From NCBI GenBank assembly GCA_010206265.1, contig VIQV01000023.1, positions 186,001 through 250,000 on the forward strand: a stretch of DNA of 64,000 bases, given 5' to 3'. Below the pieces are notes generated by a model, which saw only the letters and a program-made list of their open reading frames with translations, was not told where the DNA came from and searched no databases. Each line of letters opens with the position of its first letter. The first letter of the stretch is position 1. This DNA comes from Lachnospiraceae bacterium MD329 (GTDB taxonomy: Bacteria > Bacillota > Clostridia > UBA1381). The position numbers were made by a program, and so were the translations under genes. Below, piece after piece: positions 44,486-54,642 of this stretch.

Positions 44486-45223
44486 TTATACACCCCCGAA
44501 TCTTCTGCCTCTGTTTTGGAAATCATAAATAGCCTGCCTCAAATGTTTCGGCTTGAAATCAGGCCACAGCTTATTTGTAAACCACATTTCAGCGTAGCTC
44601 ACCTGCCACAGCATAAAATTAGACAATCGCTGTTCTCCGCTTGTACGTATAAGCAAATCAACATCAGGCTGACCTTTTGTGTATAGGTGATTTTCTACCA
44701 TTTTATCGGTAATACTGTCTATGTCCGTTTTACCGTTTTTAACATCTTCGCATATTTCCCGTACAGCATTTGTAATTTCTTCACGCGCTCCGTAATTAAG
44801 CGCAATATTCATCACAATTCCCGTATTGTTCTTGGTAAATTCCTCAGTTTTTATTATTTGGTCACGGATTTCCTGCGAAAGCTCCTTTCGTGAACCAATA
44901 GCGCGTATAACCACATTTTCACCTGCAAGCGTCTTTTCTGCGTTACGAAGATAATCCAAAAGCAGCGACATAAGATAGTCAACCTCTTCTTTAGGGCGTT
45001 TCCAGTTTTCTGTTGAAAATGCGTAAACCGTTATATACTTTACTCCAAGATTATTCGCCTCGGTTATAATCTTTTTTAAAGCGTCAGCGCCTGCGCTATG
45101 TCCTGCGCTCCTCGGCAAGCCCCTTCGTCTTGCCCACCTGCCGTTTCCGTCCATAATAACTCCTATATGCTGAGGCAAACGAGTTAAATCAATTTCATTC
45201 TTATTCTTTTTATTAAAAAACAT
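44486..45223 (-). CDS. uppS: Isoprenyl transferase (undecaprenyl diphosphate synthase)
   Basis: Cis-prenyltransferase that builds the C55 lipid carrier for peptidoglycan and wall polymers. At 245 residues it has the catalytic MDGNGRWARRRG motif near the N-terminus and the C-terminal RTSGEQRLSNFMLWQ substrate-binding segment. It lies between frr and cdsA. A large hairpin (45249-45280) separates it from frr. Confidence 0.96.
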   Translation of the reverse strand: MFFNKKNKNEIDLTRLPQHIGVIMDGNGRWARRRGLPRSAGHSAGADALKKIITEANNLGVKYITVYAFSTENWKRPKEEVDYLMSLLLDYLRNAEKTLAGENVVIRAIGSRKELSQEIRDQIIKTEEFTKNNTGIVMNIALNYGAREEITNAVREICEDVKNGKTDIDSITDKMVENHLYTKGQPDVDLLIRTSGEQRLSNFMLWQVSYAEMWFTNKLWPDFKPKHLRQAIYDFQNRGRRFGGV

Positions 45224-45248
45224 TATTAACCCCTTATATTAGCACAAT

Positions 45249-45280
45249 ACCGACAGGCAGTAATTATACTGTCTGTCGGT
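45249..45280 (-). promoter_or_regulatory. Long stem-loop between frr and uppS
   Basis: A 14-bp stem (45249-45262 with 45267-45280, one G-T wobble, ATTA loop) sits in the 78-base gap between frr and uppS. The minus-strand side is followed by ATTGTGCTAATA, not a T-run, so it is a poor intrinsic terminator. It may be an attenuator or an RNA processing or stability element that adjusts uppS-cdsA relative to pyrH-frr. Confidence 0.6.
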
Positions 45281-45301
45281 CTGTATAGATTTCATTATAT
45301 T

Positions 45302-45853
45302 TTAAACTTCAAGAATTTCTTTTTCCTTTGCGGCGCATATAGAATCAATTTCCTTTACATATTTATCTGTAAGGTTCTGAATATCTTTCTCCGCCTCTTT
45401 CTGGTCATCCTCAGTAATTTCGCCATTCTTTTTCTGAGTTTTAAACTGCTCAAGAGCGTCACGGCGTATGTTTCTTATTTGAACCTTTGCTTCTTCTGTA
45501 TATTTCTTTACAGTTTTAACAAGTTCTTTACGTCTTTCCTCTGTAAGCGGCGGAAAATTAAGACGTATAACCTTACCGTCATTCTGCGGTGAGATACCAA
45601 TATCCGAGGCGTTTATCGCCTTTTCAATCTCTTTTAATACGGTTGTGTCCCAAGGCTGAATTACCAGTAATCTCGGCTCAGGTGATGATATTGAACCCAC
45701 CTGCTGAATAGGTGTCATTGTACCGTAATAGTCAATTGCAACCTTATCAAGCACTGACGCATTTGCACGACCTGCACGGATAGTTTTTAACTCCCCTGCA
45801 TAACCGTCTATTCTCTTTTCCATTTTTGCCTCTATTTCAGGATATTTTCCCAT
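45302..45853 (-). CDS. frr: Ribosome recycling factor
   Basis: Splits post-termination ribosomes together with EF-G. The 183-residue length is typical and the sequence carries the family hallmarks [19 protein letters not shown] and [18 protein letters not shown]. It lies 21 bases after pyrH, the standard bacterial order. Confidence 0.98.
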   Translation of the reverse strand: MGKYPEIEAKMEKRIDGYAGELKTIRAGRANASVLDKVAIDYYGTMTPIQQVGSISSPEPRLLVIQPWDTTVLKEIEKAINASDIGISPQNDGKVIRLNFPPLTEERRKELVKTVKKYTEEAKVQIRNIRRDALEQFKTQKKNGEITEDDQKEAEKDIQNLTDKYVKEIDSICAAKEKEILEV

Positions 45854-45874
45854 TGTTTTGTCCTCCTCTTTATT

Positions 45875-46594
45875 TTAAAGTTTACCGTTGTTGTTAACCA
45901 ATGTTCCTATTCTCTCGCCTTTGACCGCACGTACAATATTTACAGGGTCATTAAGACCGAATACAAGTATAGGCATATTGTTATCACGGCACATTGAAGC
46001 TGCCGTCGAATCCATAACACCCAAATTCTTTGAAAGTATATCACTAAAGGAAAGTACGTCATATTTTTTTGCGTCGGGATTTATATTCGGGTCACTGTCA
46101 TATACAGCATCGACTTTTTTTGCCAGAAGTATAACCTCTGCCTGCGTTTCAACCGCTCTTAAAGCAGCCGCCGTATCGGTAGACATAAACGGATTTCCCG
46201 TTCCGCAGCCAAATATAACAACCCTGCCCTTTTCAAGATGACGTTCAGCCTTGCCTCTTATATACGGTTCTGCAACCTGACGCATTTCAATTGCAGTCTG
46301 TACACGGGTAGGCACCTCGCAGTTTTCCAAAGCGCTGCATAGTGCCAGAGCATTAATTGCCGTTGCAAGCATACCCATATGGTCGGCACGGGTTCTATCC
46401 ATATTTTCACCGCTCCTGCCTCGCCAGATATTTCCGCCTCCGACTACTATTGACACCTGAACGCCCATATCGGTTATTTTCTTGATATTTTCGCTTATTT
46501 GCGCTATTGTCTGTTCATCAAGACCAAATCCCGCATCTCCTGCCAAAGCCTCGCCGCTGATTTTGAGCAACACTCTTTTGTACTTAGCCCTCAT
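45875..46594 (-). CDS. pyrH: UMP kinase
   Basis: Phosphorylates UMP to UDP in pyrimidine nucleotide synthesis. It is an amino-acid-kinase-fold protein of 239 residues with KISGEALAG at the N-terminus, [10 protein letters not shown] and the TDTAAALRA segment. The ATG at 46594 follows AAAGGAGG; the longer in-frame extension upstream overlaps the promoter and is not part of the protein. The rpsB-tsf genes that often precede pyrH are absent; an M13 peptidase gene lies upstream instead. Confidence 0.97.
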   Translation of the reverse strand: MRAKYKRVLLKISGEALAGDAGFGLDEQTIAQISENIKKITDMGVQVSIVVGGGNIWRGRSGENMDRTRADHMGMLATAINALALCSALENCEVPTRVQTAIEMRQVAEPYIRGKAERHLEKGRVVIFGCGTGNPFMSTDTAAALRAVETQAEVILLAKKVDAVYDSDPNINPDAKKYDVLSFSDILSKNLGVMDSTAASMCRDNNMPILVFGLNDPVNIVRAVKGERIGTLVNNNGKL

Positions 46595-46625
46595 TGAAAA
46601 ATCCTCCTTTAGTTGTATTAAATAT

Positions 46626-46654
46626 ATTATACTATGAATTAGCAAATATTTCAA
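46626..46654 (-). promoter_or_regulatory. Predicted pyrH promoter
   Basis: TTGAAA and TATAAT separated by 17 bases, ending about 31 bases before the pyrH ATG. It is a near-consensus vegetative promoter for the pyrH-frr-uppS-cdsA operon, located just past the terminator of the M13 gene. Confidence 0.8.
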
Positions 46655-46680
46655 CATAATTTTTTACAATTAATATAAAA

Positions 46681-46708
46681 GAAAAAGGAGAAGGTTTTCC
46701 CCTTCTCC
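46681..46708 (-). terminator. Terminator after the M13 peptidase
   Basis: An 8-bp GC-rich stem (GGAGAAGG / CCTTCTCC, 46687-46694 with 46701-46708) immediately follows the M13 stop codon and is followed on the minus strand by TTTTTCTTTT. Confidence 0.88.
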
Positions 46709-46714
46709 GATATA

Positions 46715-49060
46715 CTACCATATAACTACTCTGTCCTCAGGTTTTACATACATTCCGTCAGTTTCCGTTATGCCAAACGCATCATAAAATTCATCCTGAT
46801 TTACAACCACTCTGTTTACACGTATTTTATCTGCGCAGTGAACATCAACACTTGCAAAATACTGCGACATTTCACGCGACATTGTAGACGCCCAGCATTC
46901 AGCCATACTCCTGTACAGCGTTTTATAGTCGGGATTTTTAAGATTTGACGCAATTTCCGTAATGCAGGCTAAAGCTCCTTGGTCTGCTACATTTTCACTT
47001 AACGTAAGCGTACCGTTCATCGGTATCCCCGCAACAGCCTCCTGTCCGTCATAAAACTTAACCATTTTATCGCATAAATTCTGAAATGCCGTATAATCCT
47101 CCTTTGTCCACCAATCGGTAGCATTTCCGTTTTCATCAAACTTTGCGCCGTTGTTATCAAATGCGTGAGTAATTTCGTGTGCAATTATATATCCTATACC
47201 GCCAAGATTCTGTTCATATGATGCGTTTACATCATACATAGGCGGCTGAAGTATTGCCGCAGGAAAGGTTATATCGTTAGATGTAGGGCTATAGCAGGCA
47301 TTTACCGTGAAAGGATACATAATCCATTCTGTTTTGTCAACCTCCGTGCCCTGAAGTTCTATCATTTTCTGCCTTGATACTTTCGCTTTGTTTATTATAT
47401 TCTCAAAATAACTTCCTCCCTCTTTTACAGACCTGATTTCAACCTCGTCAAGCTCCGTTTCCCACGTATCCGGATAACCGATTTTAACTTTTATATTATT
47501 CAGCTTATTAATTGCTTTTTCTTTTGTTTCTTCGCTCATCCAGTCATTATTCGACAGACGTTCACGATAAACCGATATTATATCCTGTACCATTTTTTCA
47601 ACATCTTCTTTGGCTTTCTCTGAAAAATATCTCTCTGCATACATTTCACCTATATATTCTCGCATCATACTCTGCACTTGTCCTGCCGCGCGTTCCTCAT
47701 CTGTATAGTTTCCTTCAATCCCCATAAATTCCTGACTAAAAGTATCGGATGCATCAGAAAATTCACGATTAAACGCGCCTTTGTATGCGTTCAGAAGCAC
47801 ATATTTGCCATATGCTTTCAGAACCTCTATATTATCATTATTAAAAAGACACGCAAATTCTTTTACAAGCCCTACATCAGCGACAGCAATTTTATCCTCT
47901 TTCTTTAATTTGCTTTCCTCAAATACTTTATCTATATCTACATTCGAAAAAATCTCTTTGATTTCATCTATTGTAAACAAGTTATACATTTTATCAACAT
48001 TACTGTAATCCTCAGGATTAAGCATTTTTGAAGCAAGCTTTTTTTCAAATTCACAGCATTGAACTGCCATATTCTCGGCATATTCATCTGATTCACCGCT
48101 TAAAGCAAATAAAGTCTTAATGTATTTTAAATAGGAGTTTTTCTGCGCCTCTGTTCCGTTCTCATAAAAATCTTTTGACATCTCAGGAACGCTTGTGCCA
48201 AAATACAGCATATATTTTGTACTGTCCTTATAATCAATCGTAAGATTGAATCCCATATATAATAAAGAGCTTATTTCATCAAGCACAACACTCTGAGCAT
48301 TTAGCAAATCCTCGGTTGTCTGTGCCTGACTTATCAGGTCAAGATACTTTTTTATTGGTGTAATACCTGCCTTATTCCTCGCCTCCATATCCAGAAAGTT
48401 ATTGTAAACATCTGCAATTTTCTGTTCCTTTGTTCCTTTTTCGTGAGGCTTTGAAATTATTTCTTTTATAATTTCACCGACTTTTTCATCTGATTCGTCT
48501 GACAAATCATAAAGAGTTCCTGCCGCAGTACGTCCGGGTTTTATTTCAAGCGAATTAAGAGCGTCTTTATTTACCGCGGCATAAAAATCGTCGCGTTCAT
48601 TTGTACCGAACAATGAATATACACGCTCAATAAACAGCTCCATCTGCCGCTTTGTTACAAGCTCGTCAGGCGAAAAAACACCCTCGCCCGTTCCTGCGGC
48701 AATTCCTGCATTAAACACTTCTGAAAGCTCTGTTTCTGCCCATTCGGGAATATCTGTAAATTCTTCTGTGAGGATAGCAACTCTTTTATTGTGTCCCACA
48801 GGTTCAGGCAGTTCTCCAAATGCCCGTTTCAGCATTACAAGCGCTTCTGCGCGCGTAACAGTCTTTCCCTCATACAATCCTCCGTCCTCATATCCCTGTA
48901 TAATATCCGTAAGCTTAATGTCTGAATTGTAATCGTCTGCCGCCGTTAAAAGCATTTGCGCCGTTTCTCCTCGTGTTATACTATTATCCTCCGCAAATAC
49001 AGGTATATTAGTCAACATTGACAGCACTAATGCCGCCGCAAAAATCTTTTTTATTTTCAT
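46715..49060 (-). CDS. SLH-bearing M13 family (neprilysin-like) metallopeptidase
   Basis: Exported zinc endopeptidase of 781 residues, probably held on the cell wall. A signal peptide (1-23) is followed by SLH-type repeats over about 25-145 (ITRGETAQMLL, VTRAEALVMLKRAFG, FSPDELVTKRQMELFI), then an M13 domain. The zinc motif HEITH (near 626), the downstream ENVAD (near 688, third ligand) and the substrate-binding NACYSPTSND are intact, so it should be active. M13 enzymes usually cut short peptides; the combination with N-terminal SLH repeats is unusual to me. It has its own promoter and terminator, so it is a single-gene unit. Confidence 0.92.
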   Translation of the reverse strand: MKIKKIFAAALVLSMLTNIPVFAEDNSITRGETAQMLLTAADDYNSDIKLTDIIQGYEDGGLYEGKTVTRAEALVMLKRAFGELPEPVGHNKRVAILTEEFTDIPEWAETELSEVFNAGIAAGTGEGVFSPDELVTKRQMELFIERVYSLFGTNERDDFYAAVNKDALNSLEIKPGRTAAGTLYDLSDESDEKVGEIIKEIISKPHEKGTKEQKIADVYNNFLDMEARNKAGITPIKKYLDLISQAQTTEDLLNAQSVVLDEISSLLYMGFNLTIDYKDSTKYMLYFGTSVPEMSKDFYENGTEAQKNSYLKYIKTLFALSGESDEYAENMAVQCCEFEKKLASKMLNPEDYSNVDKMYNLFTIDEIKEIFSNVDIDKVFEESKLKKEDKIAVADVGLVKEFACLFNNDNIEVLKAYGKYVLLNAYKGAFNREFSDASDTFSQEFMGIEGNYTDEERAAGQVQSMMREYIGEMYAERYFSEKAKEDVEKMVQDIISVYRERLSNNDWMSEETKEKAINKLNNIKVKIGYPDTWETELDEVEIRSVKEGGSYFENIINKAKVSRQKMIELQGTEVDKTEWIMYPFTVNACYSPTSNDITFPAAILQPPMYDVNASYEQNLGGIGYIIAHEITHAFDNNGAKFDENGNATDWWTKEDYTAFQNLCDKMVKFYDGQEAVAGIPMNGTLTLSENVADQGALACITEIASNLKNPDYKTLYRSMAECWASTMSREMSQYFASVDVHCADKIRVNRVVVNQDEFYDAFGITETDGMYVKPEDRVVIW

Positions 49061-49089
49061 AGCTCTTCTCCTTTTTATGTAGTAATTTA

Positions 49090-49118
49090 ATTTTAGTATT
49101 GTGATTTTGAAATGTCAA
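49090..49118 (-). promoter_or_regulatory. Predicted promoter of the M13 peptidase
   Basis: TTGACA and TAAAAT separated by 17 bases, ending 30 bases before the M13 ATG. Confidence 0.75.
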
Positions 49119-49170
49119 TATACATAGGATAAAATTTATAAAAATTTAAGATATAATTGATTTATAACAA

Positions 49171-49195
49171 AAGCCTGTGCTTACACACAGGTTTT
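49171..49195 (-). terminator. Terminator after the DUF3795 gene
   Basis: A stem (AAGCCTGTG, 49171-49179, with CACAGGTTTT, 49186-49195, one G-T pair) follows the DUF3795 stop codon. The minus strand continues into a weak T-rich tail (TTTTGTT). Confidence 0.7.
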
Positions 49196-49200
49196 TATTT

Positions 49201-49452
49201 TTACTTTTCCATTATTGTTTTTAAGTTGTCTATTCTTTCAGGGTTGTCCTTCAACGCCCATTCTTTCAGCATATTACAAGGAAAACTGTCACACTGTCCG
49301 CAATGCTCGTTTTGTTTGCCGTCACAGCAAGCGTACAGGTCACAGTCACCCCAAAATACTGTTCCTTTAATATTTTTGCACCCTCCGCAATTCTGCTCCT
49401 CCTTATATTTGCACGAATCACAGTCAATTCCGCATACGCTGTAATTAGCCAT
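49201..49452 (-). CDS. DUF3795 cysteine-rich small protein
   Basis: Cytoplasmic protein of 83 residues with the DUF3795 pattern: CGIDCDSCKY, CGGCKNIKG, CDLYACC and CGQCDSFPC. The twelve or so cysteines suggest metal binding; the family function is unknown to me. The ATG at 49452, with GGAGG ahead, is preferred over an ATG at 49479 inside the previous gene. It overlaps the preceding 153-residue gene by eight bases, so the two are translationally linked. Confidence 0.88.
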   Translation of the reverse strand: MANYSVCGIDCDSCKYKEEQNCGGCKNIKGTVFWGDCDLYACCDGKQNEHCGQCDSFPCNMLKEWALKDNPERIDNLKTIMEK

Positions 49453-49906
49453 CGTATGTACCTCCGTTTTTGATTTCATTTTTAATTAATTCCATAATAT
49501 AGGGATTGTTTTCTTCACTTAACGGGAGAAAACAAACTGCATATTTACACTTTTTATATTGTCCTCCGTCAAGAATAAAGTTATATCCTTCTTCGCATTT
49601 TGAACTGCAGCTTTTGCAGTCCGAAGATTTTTTTATATCCTCTTTCATTTTTTTCGGTAAAGTATTAAGAAAATCCTGATACTTCGCAATATTTTTAGCA
49701 TAAATTCGTATTTTAATCCCTGTTTTTCTGTGTACAAAATTTACAAGAGCCTTTTTATTCAGTTTGTAAGAAACTGCATATCCGCTTTTTGCCTCTTTAA
49801 TATCACATTTGCAGCCTGCTTCCATAAGATATGTATTTACTTCATTAATAAAATCTACCCATCTCTCATCTATACTATCTAAAAACAGCTTATATTTATC
49901 TTCCAT
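49445..49906 (-). CDS. Hypothetical protein with a cysteine cluster
   Basis: I do not recognise the family. The 153-residue protein has a basic N-terminal alpha/beta region (about 1-90) and a cysteine-containing C-terminal part (CKSCSSKC near 97-104, then CKYAVC), which may bind a metal ion, followed by a helical end (NPYIMELIKNEI). It lies between an AraC-type regulator and the DUF3795 gene, overlapping the latter. Its ribosome site is contained in a hairpin (49912-49947). Confidence 0.8.
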   Translation of the reverse strand: MEDKYKLFLDSIDERWVDFINEVNTYLMEAGCKCDIKEAKSGYAVSYKLNKKALVNFVHRKTGIKIRIYAKNIAKYQDFLNTLPKKMKEDIKKSSDCKSCSSKCEEGYNFILDGGQYKKCKYAVCFLPLSEENNPYIMELIKNEIKNGGTYDG

Positions 49907-49911
49907 AACAA

Positions 49912-49947
49912 AACCTCCTTTTATTATATTTTATATAATCGGAGGTT
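49912..49947 (-). promoter_or_regulatory. Hairpin that pairs with the ribosome site of the 153-residue gene
   Basis: On the minus strand AACCTCC, which overlaps the last base of the upstream stop codon, is complementary to GGAGGTT, the ribosome site of the next gene. An inner ATTATAT/ATATAAT stem supports the fold. The ribosome site would be hidden in the folded RNA, and ribosomes ending at the upstream stop codon would open it. Confidence 0.55.
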
Positions 49948-50804
49948 CATTTGTCTTGTAAAAATGCGACATCTTTAAGCGCTTTTGTTTTTGCGTCTGT
50001 TATTGTCATAGAATGATATTTACGAAATTCCTTTAAAAGATGAGATTGGTCTGTATAACCGTATTTTTCAACTGCGTCCATAAAGTTAAATCCACGGTTA
50101 AAAAGCGTTTCCTGCCACAAGCATTGATAACGTACAAGAGTCGAAAGACATTTCGGCGCAATACTCATATATTCACGAAATAACCTTTCAAGCTGTCTTT
50201 TACTTATATGTAAATCACGGGCTAAAAAATCAATTTTCACATTCCCCTTTCGCTGTATCAACATATCAAGCGCAGTCAACACTGTCATATTCAACCGCTC
50301 AGAGTGAAGGTTTTTCAGCAGATAATCCTCGGCAATTTTTATTCTGTCAGCAATCGTTACAGTATCAAATAAACGCGGTTCTATCGCCTTCTTTAATTTC
50401 GGAAAATACTGTCCCACATCAAAAAAACCATTTTTTACACTTCTTATATCCTCCTCAGCAAAAACAATCGCACTCCAAGGATAAAACCGTATTCCAAACG
50501 CTGACACAAACCTGCCTTGTCTTTCCGTATAATCAGATATAAAAGACGCGTCATCAATACCACAAAAACGATTTGATATTCTATTATCAGTATAATCAAT
50601 ATTAAATACTATATCCATACACGTATCGGGAATTATCAGCCGACTGTTATTCCCTGTTTTTACGTACGGCTTTTTTGAACCCCAAAAGCACCGTATAAAC
50701 GGCTTTAATGCGTCACACGGTGCTATTTCGGTATGTTCTTCGGAATTTTCAAACGGCTGTGCGGTAATAGGCGTATATATTTTGTAAAAGTCAGGTATAT
50801 TCAT
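49947..50804 (-). CDS. AraC-type regulator with DUF6597-like N-terminus
   Basis: Transcription regulator of about 285 residues. The N-terminal half (about 20-140; IAPCDALKPFIRCFWGSKKP) looks like the DUF6597 sensor found in many AraC proteins. The C-terminus carries the AraC helix-turn-helix (KIDFLARDLHISKRQLERLF and MDAVEKYGYTDQSHLLKEF). The ATG at 50804 starts two bases after the tgt stop codon; a TTG at 50813 would overlap tgt. No strong ribosome site is visible, suggesting coupling to tgt. Target unknown. Confidence 0.88.
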   Translation of the reverse strand: MNIPDFYKIYTPITAQPFENSEEHTEIAPCDALKPFIRCFWGSKKPYVKTGNNSRLIIPDTCMDIVFNIDYTDNRISNRFCGIDDASFISDYTERQGRFVSAFGIRFYPWSAIVFAEEDIRSVKNGFFDVGQYFPKLKKAIEPRLFDTVTIADRIKIAEDYLLKNLHSERLNMTVLTALDMLIQRKGNVKIDFLARDLHISKRQLERLFREYMSIAPKCLSTLVRYQCLWQETLFNRGFNFMDAVEKYGYTDQSHLLKEFRKYHSMTITDAKTKALKDVAFLQDK

Positions 50805-50805
50805 T

Positions 50806-51951
<1,146 letters not shown>

Positions 51952-51955
51952 CTAT

Positions 51956-52981
51956 TTAATAAATATACATTGCGTCCCCAAAGGAAAAAAATCTGTACTT
52001 TTCCTTTACTGCCTCTTTATATGCCGACAAAACATTCTCACGTCCTGCAAGCGCGGACACAAGCATTACAAGTGTTGATTCCGGCAGGTGAAAATTTGTA
52101 ATAAGTGCGTCGATAACGTGAAACTCTTTTCCGGGATATATGAATATATCAGTCCAGCCTGTAGATGGGGTAAGAGGCAAACCGTTAAGCCCTGCTGTTT
52201 CAAGAACCCGCGTTGCAGTTGTGCCTACCGAAACTATTCTGTTCCCTTCCGCCTTTGTTTTATTCACCAAATCCGCTGTTTCCTTACTGAGTATATAAAA
52301 CTCAGAATGCATTTTATGGTCAAGAATATCCTCTGCTTTTACAGGTCTGAACGTACCCAGACCGACGTGCAATGTTACATATCCAACATTTACACCCTTC
52401 TTCTTTATCTTTTCTAAAAGTTCATTTGTAAAATGCAGTCCGGCAGTAGGCGCCGCTGCAGAGCCCGGATTTTTTGCATATACAGTCTGGTATCTGTCCT
52501 TATCTTCAAGTTTTTTAGTTATATAAGGCGGCAGAGGCATTTCTCCAAGGCGGTCAAGCACCTCTTCAAACACACCCTCATATTCAAACCGTACAAGACG
52601 ATTACCGTCATTTATAATATCTATAATTTCTGCTTTCAGTTCGCCGTTGCCAAACAAAAACCGCGCTCCTACTTTTGCTTTTCTGCCCGGTCGGAGTATT
52701 ACCTCCCAGACATTTAACGTGTGTTTATGTAAAAGCAAAAATTCTATAGCCGCTCCCGTACCTTCTTTCACTCCGTATAATCTGGCAGGAAGTACCTTTG
52801 TATCGTTTAAAATAAGCGCATCTCCCTCATTAAGCTCGTCCAAAATATCATAAAAATGCTTATGCCCCACTTCTCCGGTAGACTTATTTAACGTCATAAG
52901 ACGTGACGCGCTCCTGTCCTTCAACGGTTCCTGCGCTATAAGCTCCTCTGGCAGTTCATAATAAAAATCAGATGTTTTCAA
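51956..52981 (-). CDS. queA: S-adenosylmethionine:tRNA ribosyltransferase-isomerase
   Basis: Converts preQ1-modified tRNA to epoxyqueuosine. I use a TTG start at 52981 (GAGGT upstream), giving the typical [16 protein letters not shown] start and 341 residues, a normal length. The longer frame to 53065 runs through the promoter and terminator. Family segments include [19 protein letters not shown] and [17 protein letters not shown]. It is the first gene of queA-tgt. Confidence 0.97.
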   Translation of the reverse strand: MKTSDFYYELPEELIAQEPLKDRSASRLMTLNKSTGEVGHKHFYDILDELNEGDALILNDTKVLPARLYGVKEGTGAAIEFLLLHKHTLNVWEVILRPGRKAKVGARFLFGNGELKAEIIDIINDGNRLVRFEYEGVFEEVLDRLGEMPLPPYITKKLEDKDRYQTVYAKNPGSAAAPTAGLHFTNELLEKIKKKGVNVGYVTLHVGLGTFRPVKAEDILDHKMHSEFYILSKETADLVNKTKAEGNRIVSVGTTATRVLETAGLNGLPLTPSTGWTDIFIYPGKEFHVIDALITNFHLPESTLVMLVSALAGRENVLSAYKEAVKEKYRFFSFGDAMYIY

Positions 52982-53014
52982 TGTAATTACCTCATTTTTC
53001 TGTAATGTATATTT

Positions 53015-53043
53015 AGTATACCAAAAAAATAAGGCTATTGCAA
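53015..53043 (-). promoter_or_regulatory. Predicted queA promoter inside the amidase terminator
   Basis: TTGCAA and TATACT separated by 17 bases. The -35 box lies in the right arm of the upstream terminator stem and the spacer contains its T-run, so one gene's terminator overlaps the next gene's promoter. No preQ1 riboswitch-like leader is visible. Confidence 0.7.
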
Positions 53044-53063
53044 CAGTTTGCAACAACCTTATC
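53022..53063 (-). terminator. Terminator after the cell-wall amidase
   Basis: On the minus strand AAGGTTGTTGCAA pairs with TTGCAATAGCCTT around an ACTG loop, with one mismatch or bulge, followed by seven T bases. It ends the ruvAB-amidase transcript. Confidence 0.85.
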
Positions 53064-53067
53064 ATTT

Positions 53068-54606
53068 TTAGTTTGGAATTTCAATATCTCTAAGTGTTAT
53101 CATTATTCCCTCGGCAATACCCTGAGCAGCTTTCTGCTGATATTCATCAGTCGTCATATTATACACCTCTTCAGGATTGCTTATAAATCCGACTTCCGCT
53201 AATGCTGCAGGCATATTACAGCGTTTTGTAACCGCGTGTTCCGCAGTTTTAACACCTCTGTTGGTTGAATTCATATAATACAACATTCTATTTAAAATGT
53301 TCTTTGCAAGCTTTTCACTTGTTGTACCGTATGTGTCACCGTTATTTGACTCGGCATAAAATACCTCTGTACCATTTGCATCCGTTGCCTCTGCTGAATT
53401 GATATGTATACTTACAAAAACTGCTGCATTTTCCTCATTTGCCTGAGTAGGACGTTCAACAAGTGACGGAAGTGTATCACCTGTACGAGTCATCGAAACT
53501 GTATAGCCGGCATTTTCAAGAATTGTCTTAACTCTGTTTGTAATTTGAAGTGTAAGCGTTTTTTCAAGCACTGCATTACCGCCCATATAGCCTACCGCTC
53601 CCGAATCACTTCCCCCGTGACCTGCGTCAAGCACTATCAGCTTTGTTCCAGCCGGTCGGGCAGGTTTTGAAGGCTTAGCCGTCGGTTTTGCTGTAACTAT
53701 CGGAGCAGGAGTTGCTGCCGGAATCTTTCTGGTTGTCACTTCAATCGTCAATTCATTAGGTGCGGTCTGAGTTACACTGTAATTTCTTAAATTTGTAACA
53801 TCTATTACCACTCTTGCACGCTCATCATTATCTCCAAGGCGTACAGCGCTTACTCCGCATTCATTTATTGCAACGTTTTCCGGAACACCGTTAAGCTTTA
53901 ATGCAGGTAAATCTACCACAATTCTTTCAGGCGCTTTAAGCTCAAAATCAGAATAACTGTTAATTTCCTCACTTGCCTGCACCGTAACATTTACTTTATT
54001 GTCACCAGCCACATCATACGAAATACCTGTAAGATATGACTGAACCACAGGAGGCTCATATACAGGCTCATCATCAATTACAGGTTCTTCGCTGCCTGTT
54101 ATATTTTCATAATCCTCTGAATCAATGATGATAGCACCGCCGTTTGAGTCAAACTCAACATCAAGACCAATATTTTCACTGATAAATCTTACGGGTACCA
54201 TTGTTTTTGTTTCACCGCCAACCTTTGAAATCAGCTTCGGTACAACATTATCAGGAATATTTGTCTTATCACCGTTTATATAGGCAATATTATCATTAAT
54301 TTTAAGTTCAACGTACGAATCATCGCTGTAAACCTCAATCGTCTGAGTGTCGTTTATGTAATTTACCGTTGCGCCTACTTCCTCAAATATTTCACGAACA
54401 GGCACAAGTGCTCTGTCGTTAAAAATAATCGGCGACAGCGGCGGGTCAAGCAATTGATTGTTTACCACAAGCGAATATACCTCGCCGTTATATTCGTGAG
54501 TTCCGCCATCGTATTCAAGTATCATACTTTCGGCTGCCGTTGCAAGCGTCAGGCTGCAAAACAAAAATACTGCCGTCGCTATAATTGATATTCCTATTTT
54601 TCTCAT
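53068..54606 (-). CDS. N-acetylmuramoyl-L-alanine amidase with AMIN domain
   Basis: Exported cell-wall hydrolase, 512 residues. The ATG at 54606 gives a compact signal peptide ([10 protein letters not shown]... to ATAAE); GTG/ATG codons at 54618-54615 overlap the ribosome site. Domains in order: a copper-amine-oxidase-type N-terminal domain (about 35-165), an AMIN domain for wall targeting (about 195-295), a Pro/Lys linker and a zinc-dependent Amidase_3 domain (about 325-508). The zinc histidine in LDAGHGG, the glutamate in VLEKTL, the histidine in VSIHINS and the catalytic glutamate in LAEVGFISN are all present. It follows ruvB by about 36 bases. Confidence 0.95.
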   Translation of the reverse strand: MRKIGISIIATAVFLFCSLTLATAAESMILEYDGGTHEYNGEVYSLVVNNQLLDPPLSPIIFNDRALVPVREIFEEVGATVNYINDTQTIEVYSDDSYVELKINDNIAYINGDKTNIPDNVVPKLISKVGGETKTMVPVRFISENIGLDVEFDSNGGAIIIDSEDYENITGSEEPVIDDEPVYEPPVVQSYLTGISYDVAGDNKVNVTVQASEEINSYSDFELKAPERIVVDLPALKLNGVPENVAINECGVSAVRLGDNDERARVVIDVTNLRNYSVTQTAPNELTIEVTTRKIPAATPAPIVTAKPTAKPSKPARPAGTKLIVLDAGHGGSDSGAVGYMGGNAVLEKTLTLQITNRVKTILENAGYTVSMTRTGDTLPSLVERPTQANEENAAVFVSIHINSAEATDANGTEVFYAESNNGDTYGTTSEKLAKNILNRMLYYMNSTNRGVKTAEHAVTKRCNMPAALAEVGFISNPEEVYNMTTDEYQQKAAQGIAEGIMITLRDIEIPN

Positions 54607-54642
54607 TTTGCACATCACTCCTTATTTATCCTCTTTATATAA

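Noticed and set aside
52982-53067. preQ1 riboswitch in front of queA
   Set aside because: The leader is about 45 bases, holds only the previous gene's terminator and a promoter, and shows no preQ1 aptamer-like sequence.
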